Below are positions 1-7,632 of a stretch of 35,798 nucleotides of DNA, piece by piece. How positions within the stretch are numbered: the first letter of the stretch is position 1; every line of letters begins with the position of its first letter. A program made the position numbers and the translations under genes. The notes below the pieces were generated by a model, which saw nothing but the letters and a program-made list of their open reading frames with translations, did not search any database and was not told the origin of the DNA. The DNA comes from Deltaproteobacteria bacterium. Lineage in GTDB: Bacteria > Myxococcota_A > UBA796 > SXON01. The DNA lies in NCBI GenBank assembly GCA_014191855.1, contig BJHF01000068.1:1-35798 (forward strand). The letters run 5' to 3'.

Positions 1-1
1 T

Positions 2-106
2 TGGTTGCTAATCTTCGACCGGCGCGCGGGGATGAGCTGGGAGGGGCGCTTGACGGTCGAAGACGTTGACGTGGGCGGGAAGTGGGTGCGCGTGCGAGGG
101 ATGTAG
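2..106 (+). CDS. C-terminal end of an unidentified protein (partial)
   Basis: An open frame enters from the left edge (first full codon at base 2) and ends at the TAG at 104-106. The 34 visible residues include a hydrophobic strand followed by Phe-Asp-Arg-Arg (FDRR) and then an alternating charged and hydrophobic stretch that looks like genuine coding sequence. From memory, a terminal FDRR strand of this kind occurs at the C-terminus of some AAA-ATPase-like proteins with a PD-(D/E)XK nuclease domain, but 34 residues cannot establish that. It converges on the lipoprotein gene ending at 124, leaving 17 bases between them. Confidence 0.5.
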   Translation, partial: WLLIFDRRAGMSWEGRLTVEDVDVGGKWVRVRGM

Positions 107-123
107 CGGGGGCCCGTCGCTCC

Positions 124-1122
124 CTACGGCGCGCAAGCGGTAAACACGACATCGGCCCCTTCACCTTCGCTCGTCTGCCACCAGCCACCGATGCTCGGGT
201 CCCATGCTACGGCTTCGACCTGATCCTGGTAGGTAGCCGTCAATTCGGTGCGGTCGGCGTCGAGCAGGCTGGCGAGACCGTTCTCGTCGAGATCATAGCG
301 CCAGGCGTGGCCGTAGGTTCGCAGGAGCAGCGTGCGCTCGTCCGGCCAGAGGTCGGCGGCGGTGACCCGGCTCGCGCGAGCGTCGTCGCCGGCGGTGGAC
401 GCGGCCAGGGTCGCGACGGCGCGGAAGCGGCCGCCATCTTCGCGGATGATCTCGGTCACGCCGTCGTCGCGCTTCGAAAATAGGGTGGCCGCGCCGGACG
501 CGTCGATAACCATGGCCTCGACGTTGTGGTGCCCGTCGCCGTAGCGGACGGCGATCGTGTCCACGTCGGCGGTGCCGTTGCGCACTTCCGGCTCAGGGAG
601 CATGTACAACGCCGTGTTGTCGCGAACGAGGTCGTTGTCGCCGACGTCGGCGATCCAGAGGCAGTCGCCGGCGCCGCAGGGGGCGAGGGCGAGATCCTCC
701 CAGTCCACGTTCGCGACGGGGAGGCGGATGGTGGCGAGCAGGGCGCCGTCGATGTCGAGGGCGTAAAGCTCGGCCGCGTTCCCACTGTCTTCGAGGGCCC
801 AGAGCACGCCGGGGTGGGCGCGGGATGCGACGAGGCCGCTCACTTCGTCGAGGCCGGGCGGGAGGTGGCCGACGACGGCCGGAGCTTCAAAGTTGGGGCA
901 GGCGCCGGGTTCGGGGGTGGGTTCGGGCTCGGCGCTGTCCGTAAGGTCTTCGTCGTCCGCGTCGCCGTCTTCGTCGTCACCGTCGGCATCGGCCCCCGCT
1001 GAATCGGCGGTTGGTTCATCGACATTCCCCGCAGCGTCGCCGACGTCGCCTTCCGCCTCGTGACCGGTCACGACCATCGTGAGCGTGCTGTCTACGTTGC
1101 AGGCGAGGAGGAGCGCGAACAT
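124..1122 (-). CDS. Lipoprotein with acidic linker and beta-propeller-like domain
   Basis: The function is unknown. The ATG at 1122 gives an N-terminus of seven residues followed by Cys (FALLLA then C), a very short lipobox-type signal. The next in-frame ATG upstream, at 1200, would add 26 residues with several Asp and no signal character, so 1122 is preferred. Residues from about 10 to 70 form an Asp/Glu/Gly/Ala linker. The rest has the repeating strand pattern of a family seen in myxobacteria and actinobacteria: a VSGL motif, LWALEDSG, a DWEDLA motif and a DVGDN motif near the middle, typical of predicted six-bladed beta-propellers (phytase-esterase-like or NHL-like). No catalytic residues can be assigned. 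It probably sits lipid-anchored at the outer membrane or surface. No -10-like element is visible close to this start, unlike many neighbours. Confidence 0.82.
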   Translation of the reverse strand: MFALLLACNVDSTLTMVVTGHEAEGDVGDAAGNVDEPTADSAGADADGDDEDGDADDEDLTDSAEPEPTPEPGACPNFEAPAVVGHLPPGLDEVSGLVASRAHPGVLWALEDSGNAAELYALDIDGALLATIRLPVANVDWEDLALAPCGAGDCLWIADVGDNDLVRDNTALYMLPEPEVRNGTADVDTIAVRYGDGHHNVEAMVIDASGAATLFSKRDDGVTEIIREDGGRFRAVATLAASTAGDDARASRVTAADLWPDERTLLLRTYGHAWRYDLDENGLASLLDADRTELTATYQDQVEAVAWDPSIGGWWQTSEGEGADVVFTACAP

Positions 1123-1270
1123 GGCGACCAGCGGGGTGTGATCGAGATCGGCTCGGTCAGGGGCGGGGATGAGGGCTCCGGCGTGGCTGCCGCCGACCAT
1201 CCCCCCGAAAAGGTGACTCGGTCGCGACCATCCCCCCAGGGATGTGAATCGACCGGCCCCTGGTCGCCCC
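1123..1270. other. Intergenic gap with a 13-base direct repeat
   Basis: This is the 148-base gap between two minus-strand genes. It holds a perfect direct repeat CGACCATCCCCCC at 1194-1206 and 1225-1237, and a perfect 10-base palindrome GGTCGCGACC at 1220-1229 that overlaps the second copy. These could be an operator for the lipoprotein gene starting at 1122. No terminator with a T-tract was seen. Confidence 0.4.
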
Positions 1271-2404
1271 TCACCACTCCATCAGCACCCGCGTCCGCCA
1301 CCCACCCAGCTCAAAACCGCGGCTTCGCAGGGCATCTTCGAGCACGGGCATATGCGCCGCCCCCCACGGAACGCTCACGAAATCGACCTCTTGCAGCGCG
1401 GAGTCGATCTCGCCGATGAGGTGCTCGTTGCGCCTGTCGAATATATCTGCCAGCAACGCGGCAGTACCCTCAGGGGTGGCCATCGCTTGAAGGGCCGACA
1501 GGTTCGCCGCGATGTCCCCTTTCCCCGAATACAGGTCCCCGATGGTGCCGAGCGCGGCCACCGTACCGGGGGAGAAGTCGGACGTCGTGAGGTCCGCGTT
1601 GCGCTTGCCGACGCGTACCCCCTTGGGGTTCAGCGGATGCTGCGCCGACAACCCGAGCTTCCCTGCGAGGGTGCGGTAATCGAGGCGCCCAACGAGCAGC
1701 TCGGCCGGGTCGCTCACGCCTTCCTCAAGCACAAGGCTCCCGGCGACCTCCAGGTCGCGGCCGAGCTCGCGGTAGAACGAGCGGTCGCCGAGGTGAACCA
1801 TCCCTACGAGGCGGACCGTCTGCCCATCCCGAACCCAGTCGTGTTGCGCTACTTCAACGCCGCGAAGCGTGAGCCGAAGGAAGCCGGCCGAGGCGATGTC
1901 GATGCCGACCACCACCTCTGCGGCCAACGCCACCACGAGGGCGAGGGGCAGCGCCAGACCGACGCATAGAATCGATGTGGCGGAGCGGCGCCACGCGAAG
2001 GCAGGTTCGCCGGACGTAGGCAGCAGCCAGCCGCCGCCCAGCCGGCGAATCGCCCGCAGCGCGGCCCCGGCCACGACAAGCTGGAGTAGCGTGGCCGGAG
2101 CAGAGGCCAAGGGCGTGAGATCGACGCCGAACACCAGCAAGGTCGGGATGGGCGCGAGGATGGTCACCACGAGCGGGAACAGGGCGGGGATCGCCAGGAT
2201 CCGAAATGGCAGCGCCGGCGAAGCAGCCGCGAGCAGCAGCATCGGCCCGGAGGCGGCGAGCACGATTAAGGCAACGACGGACTGCACCCCGCCCAGCATC
2301 TCGACTCCCGCGAGGGTCAGCCCGGTGTTCGCGACCGATAGGACGGTGTCCATCACGAACGCGATCAGGTAGGCGTTCGCAAACAGGGTCAGCAGCCGGG
2401 CCAT
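1271..2404 (-). CDS. Membrane-anchored TraB/GumN-family protein
   Basis: This 377-residue protein has two halves. Residues 1-170 contain about five hydrophobic helices (roughly 5-30, 38-62, 66-95, 98-118 and 143-168), a membrane domain without recognisable motifs. Residues 190-377 carry the TraB/GumN/PrgY signature: GMVHLG at 201-206, EEG at 227-229, RRNE at 324-327 and GAAH at 348-351. This superfamily, which includes the Tiki proteases, is proposed to be metal-dependent and uses the conserved Gly-x-x-His, Glu and Arg-Asn residues; all are present here. The C-terminal domain probably faces the periplasm or the cytoplasm next to the membrane. The ATG at 2404 is chosen because the first helix follows at once and a TATCCT hexamer lies 6 bases upstream. 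It diverges from the DUF4336 gene with only 22 bases between start codons. Confidence 0.88.
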   Translation of the reverse strand: MARLLTLFANAYLIAFVMDTVLSVANTGLTLAGVEMLGGVQSVVALIVLAASGPMLLLAAASPALPFRILAIPALFPLVVTILAPIPTLLVFGVDLTPLASAPATLLQLVVAGAALRAIRRLGGGWLLPTSGEPAFAWRRSATSILCVGLALPLALVVALAAEVVVGIDIASAGFLRLTLRGVEVAQHDWVRDGQTVRLVGMVHLGDRSFYRELGRDLEVAGSLVLEEGVSDPAELLVGRLDYRTLAGKLGLSAQHPLNPKGVRVGKRNADLTTSDFSPGTVAALGTIGDLYSGKGDIAANLSALQAMATPEGTAALLADIFDRRNEHLIGEIDSALQEVDFVSVPWGAAHMPVLEDALRSRGFELGGWRTRVLMEW

Positions 2405-2410
2405 TTGAGC

Positions 2411-2416
2411 AGGATA
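2411..2416 (-). promoter_or_regulatory. -10-like TATCCT, leaderless start of TraB-like gene
   Basis: On the minus strand TATCCT ends 6 bases before the ATG at 2404. Transcription would start at or next to the start codon. The hexamer overlaps the opposite-strand GATACT of the divergent gene. No -35 is recognisable. Confidence 0.5.
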
Positions 2417-2418
2417 CT
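2413..2418 (+). promoter_or_regulatory. -10-like GATACT, leaderless start of DUF4336 gene
   Basis: GATACT ends 8 bases before the ATG at 2427. There is no Shine-Dalgarno sequence in the 22-base divergent spacer. It shares four base pairs with the opposing TATCCT element. Confidence 0.5.
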
Positions 2419-2426
2419 CCCCACCG

Positions 2427-3095
2427 ATGCTATCTCCGTTCGCCGACGACGTGTGGGTCCTCGCCCGGCGCGTCCGGTTCTTCGGCGTGGAGACCGGTAC
2501 GCGCATGACCGTTGTGCGCCTCACCGGCGGTGGTTTGTTCGTGCACTCCCCGGTGGCGTTGGACGAGGAGACCCGTCGGGTCGTGGACGCGCTCGGCGAG
2601 GTGCGCGCCGTCGTCGCCCCCAGCATCTTCCACCACCTGTACGTGGGCGAGTGGATCGCCGCCTACCCACGCGCGATCTTCGCCGGGTGTCCCGGCCTGG
2701 ATCGTAAGCGGCCGGATCTCGCGTTCAGTGCGGTGCTCGGCGACGAGCCCCACGAGGCCTGGCGCGACGACCTCGATCAGGTGTCGTTCTCCGCCCGGCG
2801 TGAGAACGAAGTGGACTTCTACCACCACAAAAGCCGCACCCTCCTCGTCGCCGATGCGCTGCTCAACCTCGCGCAGCACGACGATCCCGTCACTCGCTTC
2901 GTCGCCCGGCTGATGGGCAACCGCGGGCCGGGATTGGGCTGGATGGAGCCGCTGATGGTCCGCGACCGGGCGGTGGCCCGTCGTCAGGTGGACCGGATGT
3001 TGGCGTGGGACATCGACAAGGTCGTGCTTGCACACGGCACGCTCGTGGAGGGGGAAGGTCGCGAAGTCCTGCGCGCCGCGTACGCGTGGCTCTGA
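2427..3095 (+). CDS. DUF4336 family protein (metallo-beta-lactamase-like fold)
   Basis: This 222-residue protein appears soluble, with no signal peptide. It matches the DUF4336 family: an N-terminal beta-sheet region with LFVHSPV near 37-43, the PSIFHH motif at 65-70 followed by LYVGEW, FYHHKSRTLLVADALLNL at 131-148, and DKVVLAHG at 197-204. The family is distantly related to metallo-beta-lactamase-fold hydrolases, and His69, His70, Asp143 and His203 are candidate metal ligands by position. The substrate is unknown. It starts 22 bases from the divergent TraB-like gene and may be co-regulated with it. The LRR lipoprotein gene begins 21 bases downstream but has its own -10-like element. Confidence 0.88.
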   Translation: MLSPFADDVWVLARRVRFFGVETGTRMTVVRLTGGGLFVHSPVALDEETRRVVDALGEVRAVVAPSIFHHLYVGEWIAAYPRAIFAGCPGLDRKRPDLAFSAVLGDEPHEAWRDDLDQVSFSARRENEVDFYHHKSRTLLVADALLNLAQHDDPVTRFVARLMGNRGPGLGWMEPLMVRDRAVARRQVDRMLAWDIDKVVLAHGTLVEGEGREVLRAAYAWL

Positions 3096-3103
3096 GGCCG
3101 CGC

Positions 3104-3109
3104 TACAAT
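3104..3109 (+). promoter_or_regulatory. -10 element TACAAT before GTG start
   Basis: TACAAT, very close to the sigma-70 -10 consensus, ends 7 bases before the GTG at 3117. It lies between the upstream stop codon (3093-3095) and the start, so a leader of normal length is impossible from this promoter. No -35 was recognised. Confidence 0.55.
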
Positions 3110-3116
3110 CCCCCCA

Positions 3117-3917
3117 GTGCTCCCGTTCCTCCTCGCCGCCTGCGCCCCTCCAGTCCCTGCAGAAGACTCGGGGATCGACGACGACGAATCCTCCGCTGGC
3201 CCCGTCTGCCCTGCCGAGCACCCCTTCGCCGGCTCAGTCACGGTGAGCGGCCCGAACGCGCCCGCCTCCGCCGCCCGGCTCCTCGCCGACTTCGACGGCA
3301 TCACTGGCTCCATCTTCCTCGACAACTGGCCCGAGGAGGATCTCTCCGCGCTGCAGGGGATTCGCTGCATCGACGGCCGCCTCGACATCCATAGCAGCGT
3401 GGAGCTCCGCTCGTTGCGCGGCCTCGACCACCTCACGCAGGTCACGACGATCCAGCTCTCGAACCTGCCCGAGCTCACGACGCTCGACGGGCTGGGTGAC
3501 GTCGTCGAGATGGAAGCGCTCCTGGTCTACGACTACGACGGGCACTCCGGACTGGAGAGCTTCGACGGGCTGGATCGCCTGCGAAAGCTGCAGTACCTCG
3601 ACGTTAGCGGCCCCCGCGGGCTGGCCCAGATTGACGCGCTCTACCGGATCACCGCGCTGGAGACGCTGTGGCTGTACGATCTTCCAGGATTGTCGGACTT
3701 GTCTGGGCTGGGGGCCCTGGAGTCGGTCGAGGACGACGTGGAGATCCTCCGAAACGACTCGTTGCGCTCCCTGGCGGGATTCGACGCGCTGGAGCGTGTA
3801 GGCGACAACGTCCGGGTGTTGGACAACCCCTCGCTCCCCCAAGCCGACGCCGAGGCGTGGGCGGCCGCGATCAATGAGGTGGGCGGCGACGTGAGCGTGC
3901 AGGGAAACGGCCCATGA
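3117..3917 (+). CDS. Leucine-rich-repeat lipoprotein, paralogue 1
   Basis: This 266-residue protein starts with GTG. In-frame codons upstream reach the TGA at 3093-3095 with no other start codon, so the N-terminus is fixed: eight residues (LPFLLAA after Met) and then Cys9, a lipobox with no basic residue before it. After a short acidic linker, residues 45-260 are irregular leucine-rich repeats of about 22-25 residues (L..L.GLD.L..V), like bacterial receptor-L-domain or LRR proteins. The C-terminus ends in an EAWAAAI...V.GNG pattern shared with the next gene. It probably acts as a surface-exposed binding or adhesion lipoprotein; the ligand is unknown. The next gene starts on an ATGA overlapping its TGA, so the pair is translationally coupled. 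Confidence 0.87.
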   Translation: MLPFLLAACAPPVPAEDSGIDDDESSAGPVCPAEHPFAGSVTVSGPNAPASAARLLADFDGITGSIFLDNWPEEDLSALQGIRCIDGRLDIHSSVELRSLRGLDHLTQVTTIQLSNLPELTTLDGLGDVVEMEALLVYDYDGHSGLESFDGLDRLRKLQYLDVSGPRGLAQIDALYRITALETLWLYDLPGLSDLSGLGALESVEDDVEILRNDSLRSLAGFDALERVGDNVRVLDNPSLPQADAEAWAAAINEVGGDVSVQGNGP

Positions 3918-5362
3918 TCACCGCGCTTCTCCTCGGCTGCGTCGATCCCGGCGGCCTGGCGGACAGCGGCTCGAACCAGGCCGAGTGGGGCGAAACCTCC
4001 CCCCTCGAGGGCTGCGACGCCGAGCGGGTGTTCTGGGGCAGCCTGACGTTGAACGGCGACGACCTCGACGCGCAGCTATCGGCGTTAACCGAAGAGTTCG
4101 ACGCGATCAGCGGCCTGCTGTTCTTGACGCAGTCCACCGCGACCAACTTCGACGGCGCTCGTGGCCTCCGGTGCGTCGGGGGTGGCCTCTACATCAGCTA
4201 CAACCCCGATTTGACGAGCCTGTCGGGGCTGGACGACGTGGAATTCGTCGGTGGGTCCGTGGACATCACCGGGAACCCGCGGCTCCCCGACCTGGCGGGC
4301 CTCGGCGCGTTGCGTACGATCGGTAGCTCGCTCCACATCAAGGGCAACGGTGGCATGCTTTCCACCCGCGGCATGGACAGCCTGAGCCACGTCGAATCCG
4401 TCGAGCTGACCGAGATCCCGAACCTCGTCGCCGTCGAGGGGTTCTCCTCGCTGGAGACCGTCGCAACCCTGACGATCAACGGAATGCCGTTGCTCACCGA
4501 TCTTTCGGGTTTCGCCAGCTTGCGCGAGGTCGATTCGTTCTCCGTTACAAACGATATCTCGCTTACGTCGCTCTCCGGGCTCTCGGGTCTTGAATCGGTC
4601 GGTTCCTTGAGCCTGAGCACGCTGCCAGCGCTGGGGGAGCTCGGCCCGCACCCGAATCTGACCACGCTCACGACGCTTCAGATCGTGGACGTGGGCCTGC
4701 CCAACCTCGTGGGGCTCGAAAGCCTGAATGCGCTGGCGTCGCTGAGCCTGCAATCGCTCCCCGAGCTGGTGTCGCTCGACGGCTTGTCGGGGCTCCGTTC
4801 GTTGGGGTATTTCTCGGGGTGGCGCCTGCCCCAACTGAGTTCTCTCAGCGGCATCGCGGCCGCGAACGGCTTGGCGTATGTCACCCTCGGGTATGCCGAC
4901 GAGCTGACTTCGCTCGAGGGAATGCCGGCGGTAAACCCCGAAGAAGACTTCACTTTTCGCCTTTTGAGCTGCCCAAAAGTCGGCGACCTCTCCGCGCTCA
5001 CCGGCGTGCGCCGCTTCGACAGCCTCTACCTGCACGATCTCGCCGGTCTCACCTCGCTGCACGGCTTGGAGTCCGCGGAAACGGCCGGCGACGTCACGAT
5101 TACAACGAACCCGCTGTTGGCCTCCTTGGATGGAATGGGCCCGCTCACCTCCGTGGGGATGGAGGAGCCCAACGCCGACAGTAACGTCGAGATCGAAGAC
5201 AACCCGCTGCTCACGAGCGTTGCGGGCTGGAGCGCGCTGCGTGAGATCGGGGGTTCGCTGAGCGTAACGGGCAACACTTCGCTTGCCGCGGTCGAAGCCG
5301 AAGCCTGGGCGGCAGGGATTTCGGTGGGAGCGAACACCACCGTGAAGGAGAACGGAGAGTAG
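3914..5362 (+). CDS. Leucine-rich-repeat lipoprotein, paralogue 2
   Basis: This 482-residue protein starts at an ATG that overlaps the previous stop (ATGA). The frame is closed by a TGA at 3875-3877 with no alternative start in between, so the signal peptide is only MITALLLG followed by Cys9. Residues 35-470 hold about 17 leucine-rich units (L.sL.GL..L..v..l.i), mostly 22-24 residues, including Asn-Pro or Asn-Gly turns like those of receptor L domains. The tail EAWAAGI...VKENG matches paralogue 1, showing tandem duplication with repeat expansion. It is likely an extracellular or outer-membrane binding protein. It is followed by a convergent gene whose stop lies 25 bases away, with no clear terminator in between. 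Confidence 0.87.
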   Translation: MITALLLGCVDPGGLADSGSNQAEWGETSPLEGCDAERVFWGSLTLNGDDLDAQLSALTEEFDAISGLLFLTQSTATNFDGARGLRCVGGGLYISYNPDLTSLSGLDDVEFVGGSVDITGNPRLPDLAGLGALRTIGSSLHIKGNGGMLSTRGMDSLSHVESVELTEIPNLVAVEGFSSLETVATLTINGMPLLTDLSGFASLREVDSFSVTNDISLTSLSGLSGLESVGSLSLSTLPALGELGPHPNLTTLTTLQIVDVGLPNLVGLESLNALASLSLQSLPELVSLDGLSGLRSLGYFSGWRLPQLSSLSGIAAANGLAYVTLGYADELTSLEGMPAVNPEEDFTFRLLSCPKVGDLSALTGVRRFDSLYLHDLAGLTSLHGLESAETAGDVTITTNPLLASLDGMGPLTSVGMEEPNADSNVEIEDNPLLTSVAGWSALREIGGSLSVTGNTSLAAVEAEAWAAGISVGANTTVKENGE

Positions 5363-5387
5363 GTGCACAGACGTCACTGAGACCCTG

Positions 5388-6500
5388 CTACTCCACAACC
5401 CACCACTGCTTCACGGGGTGCACCTCGTACCAGCCGTGATCCCCGTCCCACCGCATCGTCCCAAGCACGCGGATGTGTTGGCCGACATCGGGGTCGAGCA
5501 CGGCGCCCTGGGGGCGATCCGGATTCTTGTGAGCGGGGCCGATCTCGGTGGTCGCGCCGAACAGGTAGATGTGGGCGTCCATCATCGGGTACGGGATGGG
5601 CTCGTCGACGCGGAGCTGGAGATGCGTGTCGCCGTCGCTCGCGCCGATGTTGAGCTGCACGTCGCCGTCGACGCACACCTCCCGTCCCTCCGTGAAGCGC
5701 CCGCCGGCCACGTCGCGAGTGCTCCATGCGCGTGGGCAGGCGGTATCCGGGTCGTTGACCGTTGGGACGCATAACGACGCGCCCTGCTTATGTGCTGCGT
5801 CGAATCTCCACGTATATTCGCCTGAATCGGGTACGACGAAAGACGTGTCACACGTCTGACCGAGCGGACAGTCGGCGTCGGAGTAGCAGGAACCATCCAC
5901 GTCGCGCCACAGGGCCCCCCACCCCAGCTCCTTCGCTGCAGCGCAGGTGGTCGTCGCGCGGTCGCACACGAGGGTGTCGGCGCAGTCGTCGTCGCTAGCG
6001 CAGGTTTCCCCGGCCGCGCCGGGCGTAGCTCCGGTCACGACGGTTACCGTCGCGTCCTCGACCACGGGAACCGGGTGATCGTTCCACGTGCTCCAGCGAA
6101 AGGTGCCGCTGACCTCGATCTCGTCGTCGATACGGGGCCGGGCGTCGGTGTCCGACAACGCGACGCCGAGTCCCCACCCGAGGAGGATCGTGGCGTCTTC
6201 GGTCACCAGGTCGGCGTTGACGTCGGCGTACGCCACGCCCTCGGGCGCCACGCTCCGAAACAAGAGCCAACGCCCGTCTTTTCTCGTCCACGCCTCCTCG
6301 CCGTCGCCCTCCTCACCCTCGCCCGTGTCGCCGGCGGACCACGTGTCGTAGGTGAGCGTGTGGACGAAGCCGCGCGCCTCCACGGCGTCGCCGTCCTTCG
6401 CGGTGGCGGCGATGGACTCCGGCGTGATCGGGGCTGCGCTGTCCTCCAAGGGTTCGTCGCACGCGCTGAGGAGCAGGAGCCAGAAGGGGAGTGGACGCAT
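5388..6500 (-). CDS. Lipoprotein with OB-like domains and Cys-rich central module
   Basis: This 370-residue protein has a signal peptide MRPLPFWLLLLSA followed by Cys14. Three parts are visible. Residues about 25-150 look like a beta-barrel (OB-like) domain ending in a DDEIEVSGTFRW strand. Residues about 155-215 contain repeated C-x(5)-C-x(5)-C spacings (CASDDDC, CYSDADC) of the disulfide-rich kind frequent in myxobacterial secreted proteins. Residues about 265-370 are a second beta-barrel-like domain with VLGTMRWD that resembles the first, so an internal duplication interrupted by the Cys module is possible. No enzyme motif is seen. It diverges from the GNAT gene with a 30-base spacer and has TAGACT 7 bases upstream of its start. 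Confidence 0.84.
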   Translation of the reverse strand: MRPLPFWLLLLSACDEPLEDSAAPITPESIAATAKDGDAVEARGFVHTLTYDTWSAGDTGEGEEGDGEEAWTRKDGRWLLFRSVAPEGVAYADVNADLVTEDATILLGWGLGVALSDTDARPRIDDEIEVSGTFRWSTWNDHPVPVVEDATVTVVTGATPGAAGETCASDDDCADTLVCDRATTTCAAAKELGWGALWRDVDGSCYSDADCPLGQTCDTSFVVPDSGEYTWRFDAAHKQGASLCVPTVNDPDTACPRAWSTRDVAGGRFTEGREVCVDGDVQLNIGASDGDTHLQLRVDEPIPYPMMDAHIYLFGATTEIGPAHKNPDRPQGAVLDPDVGQHIRVLGTMRWDGDHGWYEVHPVKQWWVVE

Positions 6501-6507
6501 GCGCCGG

Positions 6508-6513
6508 AGTCTA
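6508..6513 (-). promoter_or_regulatory. -10-like TAGACT before lipoprotein gene
   Basis: TAGACT on the minus strand ends 7 bases before the ATG at 6500. There is no Shine-Dalgarno sequence and room for only a zero- to few-base leader. The same hexamer precedes the start at 13595. Confidence 0.5.
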
Positions 6514-6516
6514 CCG

Positions 6517-6522
6517 GATAGA
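6517..6522 (+). promoter_or_regulatory. -10-like GATAGA before GNAT gene
   Basis: GATAGA ends 8 bases before the ATG at 6531, the same spacing as GATACT before 2427. It lies in a 30-base divergent spacer shared with the opposing TAGACT. Confidence 0.42.
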
Positions 6523-6530
6523 GCTTCGGC

Positions 6531-7019
6531 ATGCACATCCGGCCCGTCCATGCTGACGACTTCGACGCCATTGCGGCGCTGACCAACGTGTACATCTTGC
6601 AAACGACGATCCACTTCGGTGCCGAGCCGGTGAGCGGGGCGGAGCTGGGCGCGGAGTGGGAAAAAAGCCGGGAACGTCACCCGTTCGTCGTCGCGCACAT
6701 CGACGGACAGCTCGCCGGGTTCGCCAAGACCACGACCTTCCGCACCCGCGCGGCCTACGCCCGCACCGCCGAGGTCGGGGTGTACGTGCATCCCGATTTT
6801 CACCGTCGCGGGGTCGCCCGCGGCCTCTACGGCGCCCTGCTTGAGGTGTGTCGCGACGGGCGATTTGAGGTGCTGGTGGCCGGGATCGCCCTCCCAAACG
6901 CCGCTTCCGTCGCGCTACATGAGGCGTTCGGCTTTTTCCCCGTCGGCGTGTTTCACCGAATCGGCTTCAAATTCGGGAGCTACCACGACGTCGGGTTCTG
7001 GGAGCTGCGGTTGGCTTAG
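6531..7019 (+). CDS. GNAT N-acetyltransferase, phosphinothricin acetyltransferase-like
   Basis: This complete 162-residue GNAT-fold enzyme transfers acetyl from acetyl-CoA to an amine. The N-terminus (IRPVHADDFDAIAALTN) and the strand/loop order match the phosphinothricin/methionine-sulfone acetyltransferase branch (Bar/PAT/MddA). The acetyl-CoA pyrophosphate loop is HRRGVARG at 91-98, and the C-terminal GFK-G-Y-D--FWE segment is typical of that branch. The native substrate could be an amino acid analogue such as methionine sulfone; resistance to a specific compound cannot be inferred. The protein is cytoplasmic. Its stop codon overlaps that of the convergent TonB-like gene (7016-7019). Confidence 0.9.
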   Translation: MHIRPVHADDFDAIAALTNVYILQTTIHFGAEPVSGAELGAEWEKSRERHPFVVAHIDGQLAGFAKTTTFRTRAAYARTAEVGVYVHPDFHRRGVARGLYGALLEVCRDGRFEVLVAGIALPNAASVALHEAFGFFPVGVFHRIGFKFGSYHDVGFWELRLA

Positions 7020-7513
7020 GGGGGTGGCGGTGCCGGCTCCACGGGGCCCTGGGTGCCGGGTGCGGGCGGCGCGGCAGGTGCGGCGGGTGCGGGGGTTCCA
7101 GCGGTGTCGTTTGCGGGAGCGGGGTTCGGCGGCTCAGGTGGCGAGGCCGGCGACGAGGAACCGGCCAACTTGTACTGGTAGCGGAGGTCGAAGCAAACCG
7201 GAGTCGGCTCATCCTTGCTCTTCACCGGGTAGAACTTGGACTTCCAAGACGCCGCCGTCGCCGACTCAACGAACACCTCGGGGCACGACCGCGGCGTCAC
7301 GTTCGTGAGCTTCCCTTTGGCATCGACGCACAGCTGCATCGTGCAGGTTCCCTCGATGCCCGCCGCCTTCGCCGCCTTTGGGTATTTCGGCATGCCGCGA
7401 ACCTTCATCTGGACCTCGCTCCAATGGACGAGTTTTGGGTCGGGCGGGACGGTCGGCATGGGTTCGGTGGCCCACGCCGTTTGGGCGAGCAAAAGATAGA
7501 TGGCGATGCTCAT
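7016..7513 (-). CDS. Secreted protein with TonB C-terminal-like domain and Pro-rich tail
   Basis: This 165-residue protein has a signal peptide (SIAIYLLLAQTAWA, probable cleavage after WA at 14-15). Residues about 41-116 resemble the TonB C-terminal domain: P-YP-AAKAAGIEG, a V-AKGKL strand, then F-P and a final YQYKL strand. Four Cys (57, 62, 77, 107) could form two disulfides. Residues 118-165 are almost entirely Pro, Ala and Gly. Classical TonB is ordered transmembrane anchor, Pro-rich rod, then C-terminal domain; here the order is reversed and the anchor missing, so ordinary energy transduction is unlikely. This stand-alone secreted form recurs in myxobacteria and its role is unknown. GATACG lies 7 bases before the start. 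Confidence 0.83.
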   Translation of the reverse strand: MSIAIYLLLAQTAWATEPMPTVPPDPKLVHWSEVQMKVRGMPKYPKAAKAAGIEGTCTMQLCVDAKGKLTNVTPRSCPEVFVESATAASWKSKFYPVKSKDEPTPVCFDLRYQYKLAGSSSPASPPEPPNPAPANDTAGTPAPAAPAAPPAPGTQGPVEPAPPPP

Positions 7514-7520
7514 GCGCCGG

Positions 7521-7526
7521 CGTATC
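7521..7526 (-). promoter_or_regulatory. -10-like GATACG before TonB-C-like gene
   Basis: On the minus strand GATACG ends 7 bases before the ATG at 7513. It is a weaker match than its equivalents but has the same spacing. Confidence 0.35.
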
Positions 7527-7632
7527 CGGCGCCGCGCCCGTGTGGCGGGCGCCGCGCCACCACTGCCCGGTTTTCCAGGCGATTCTCACCCTTTTGCGCC
7601 ACCTTCAGGTACTCTTGCGCCGCGAGGTGCCC

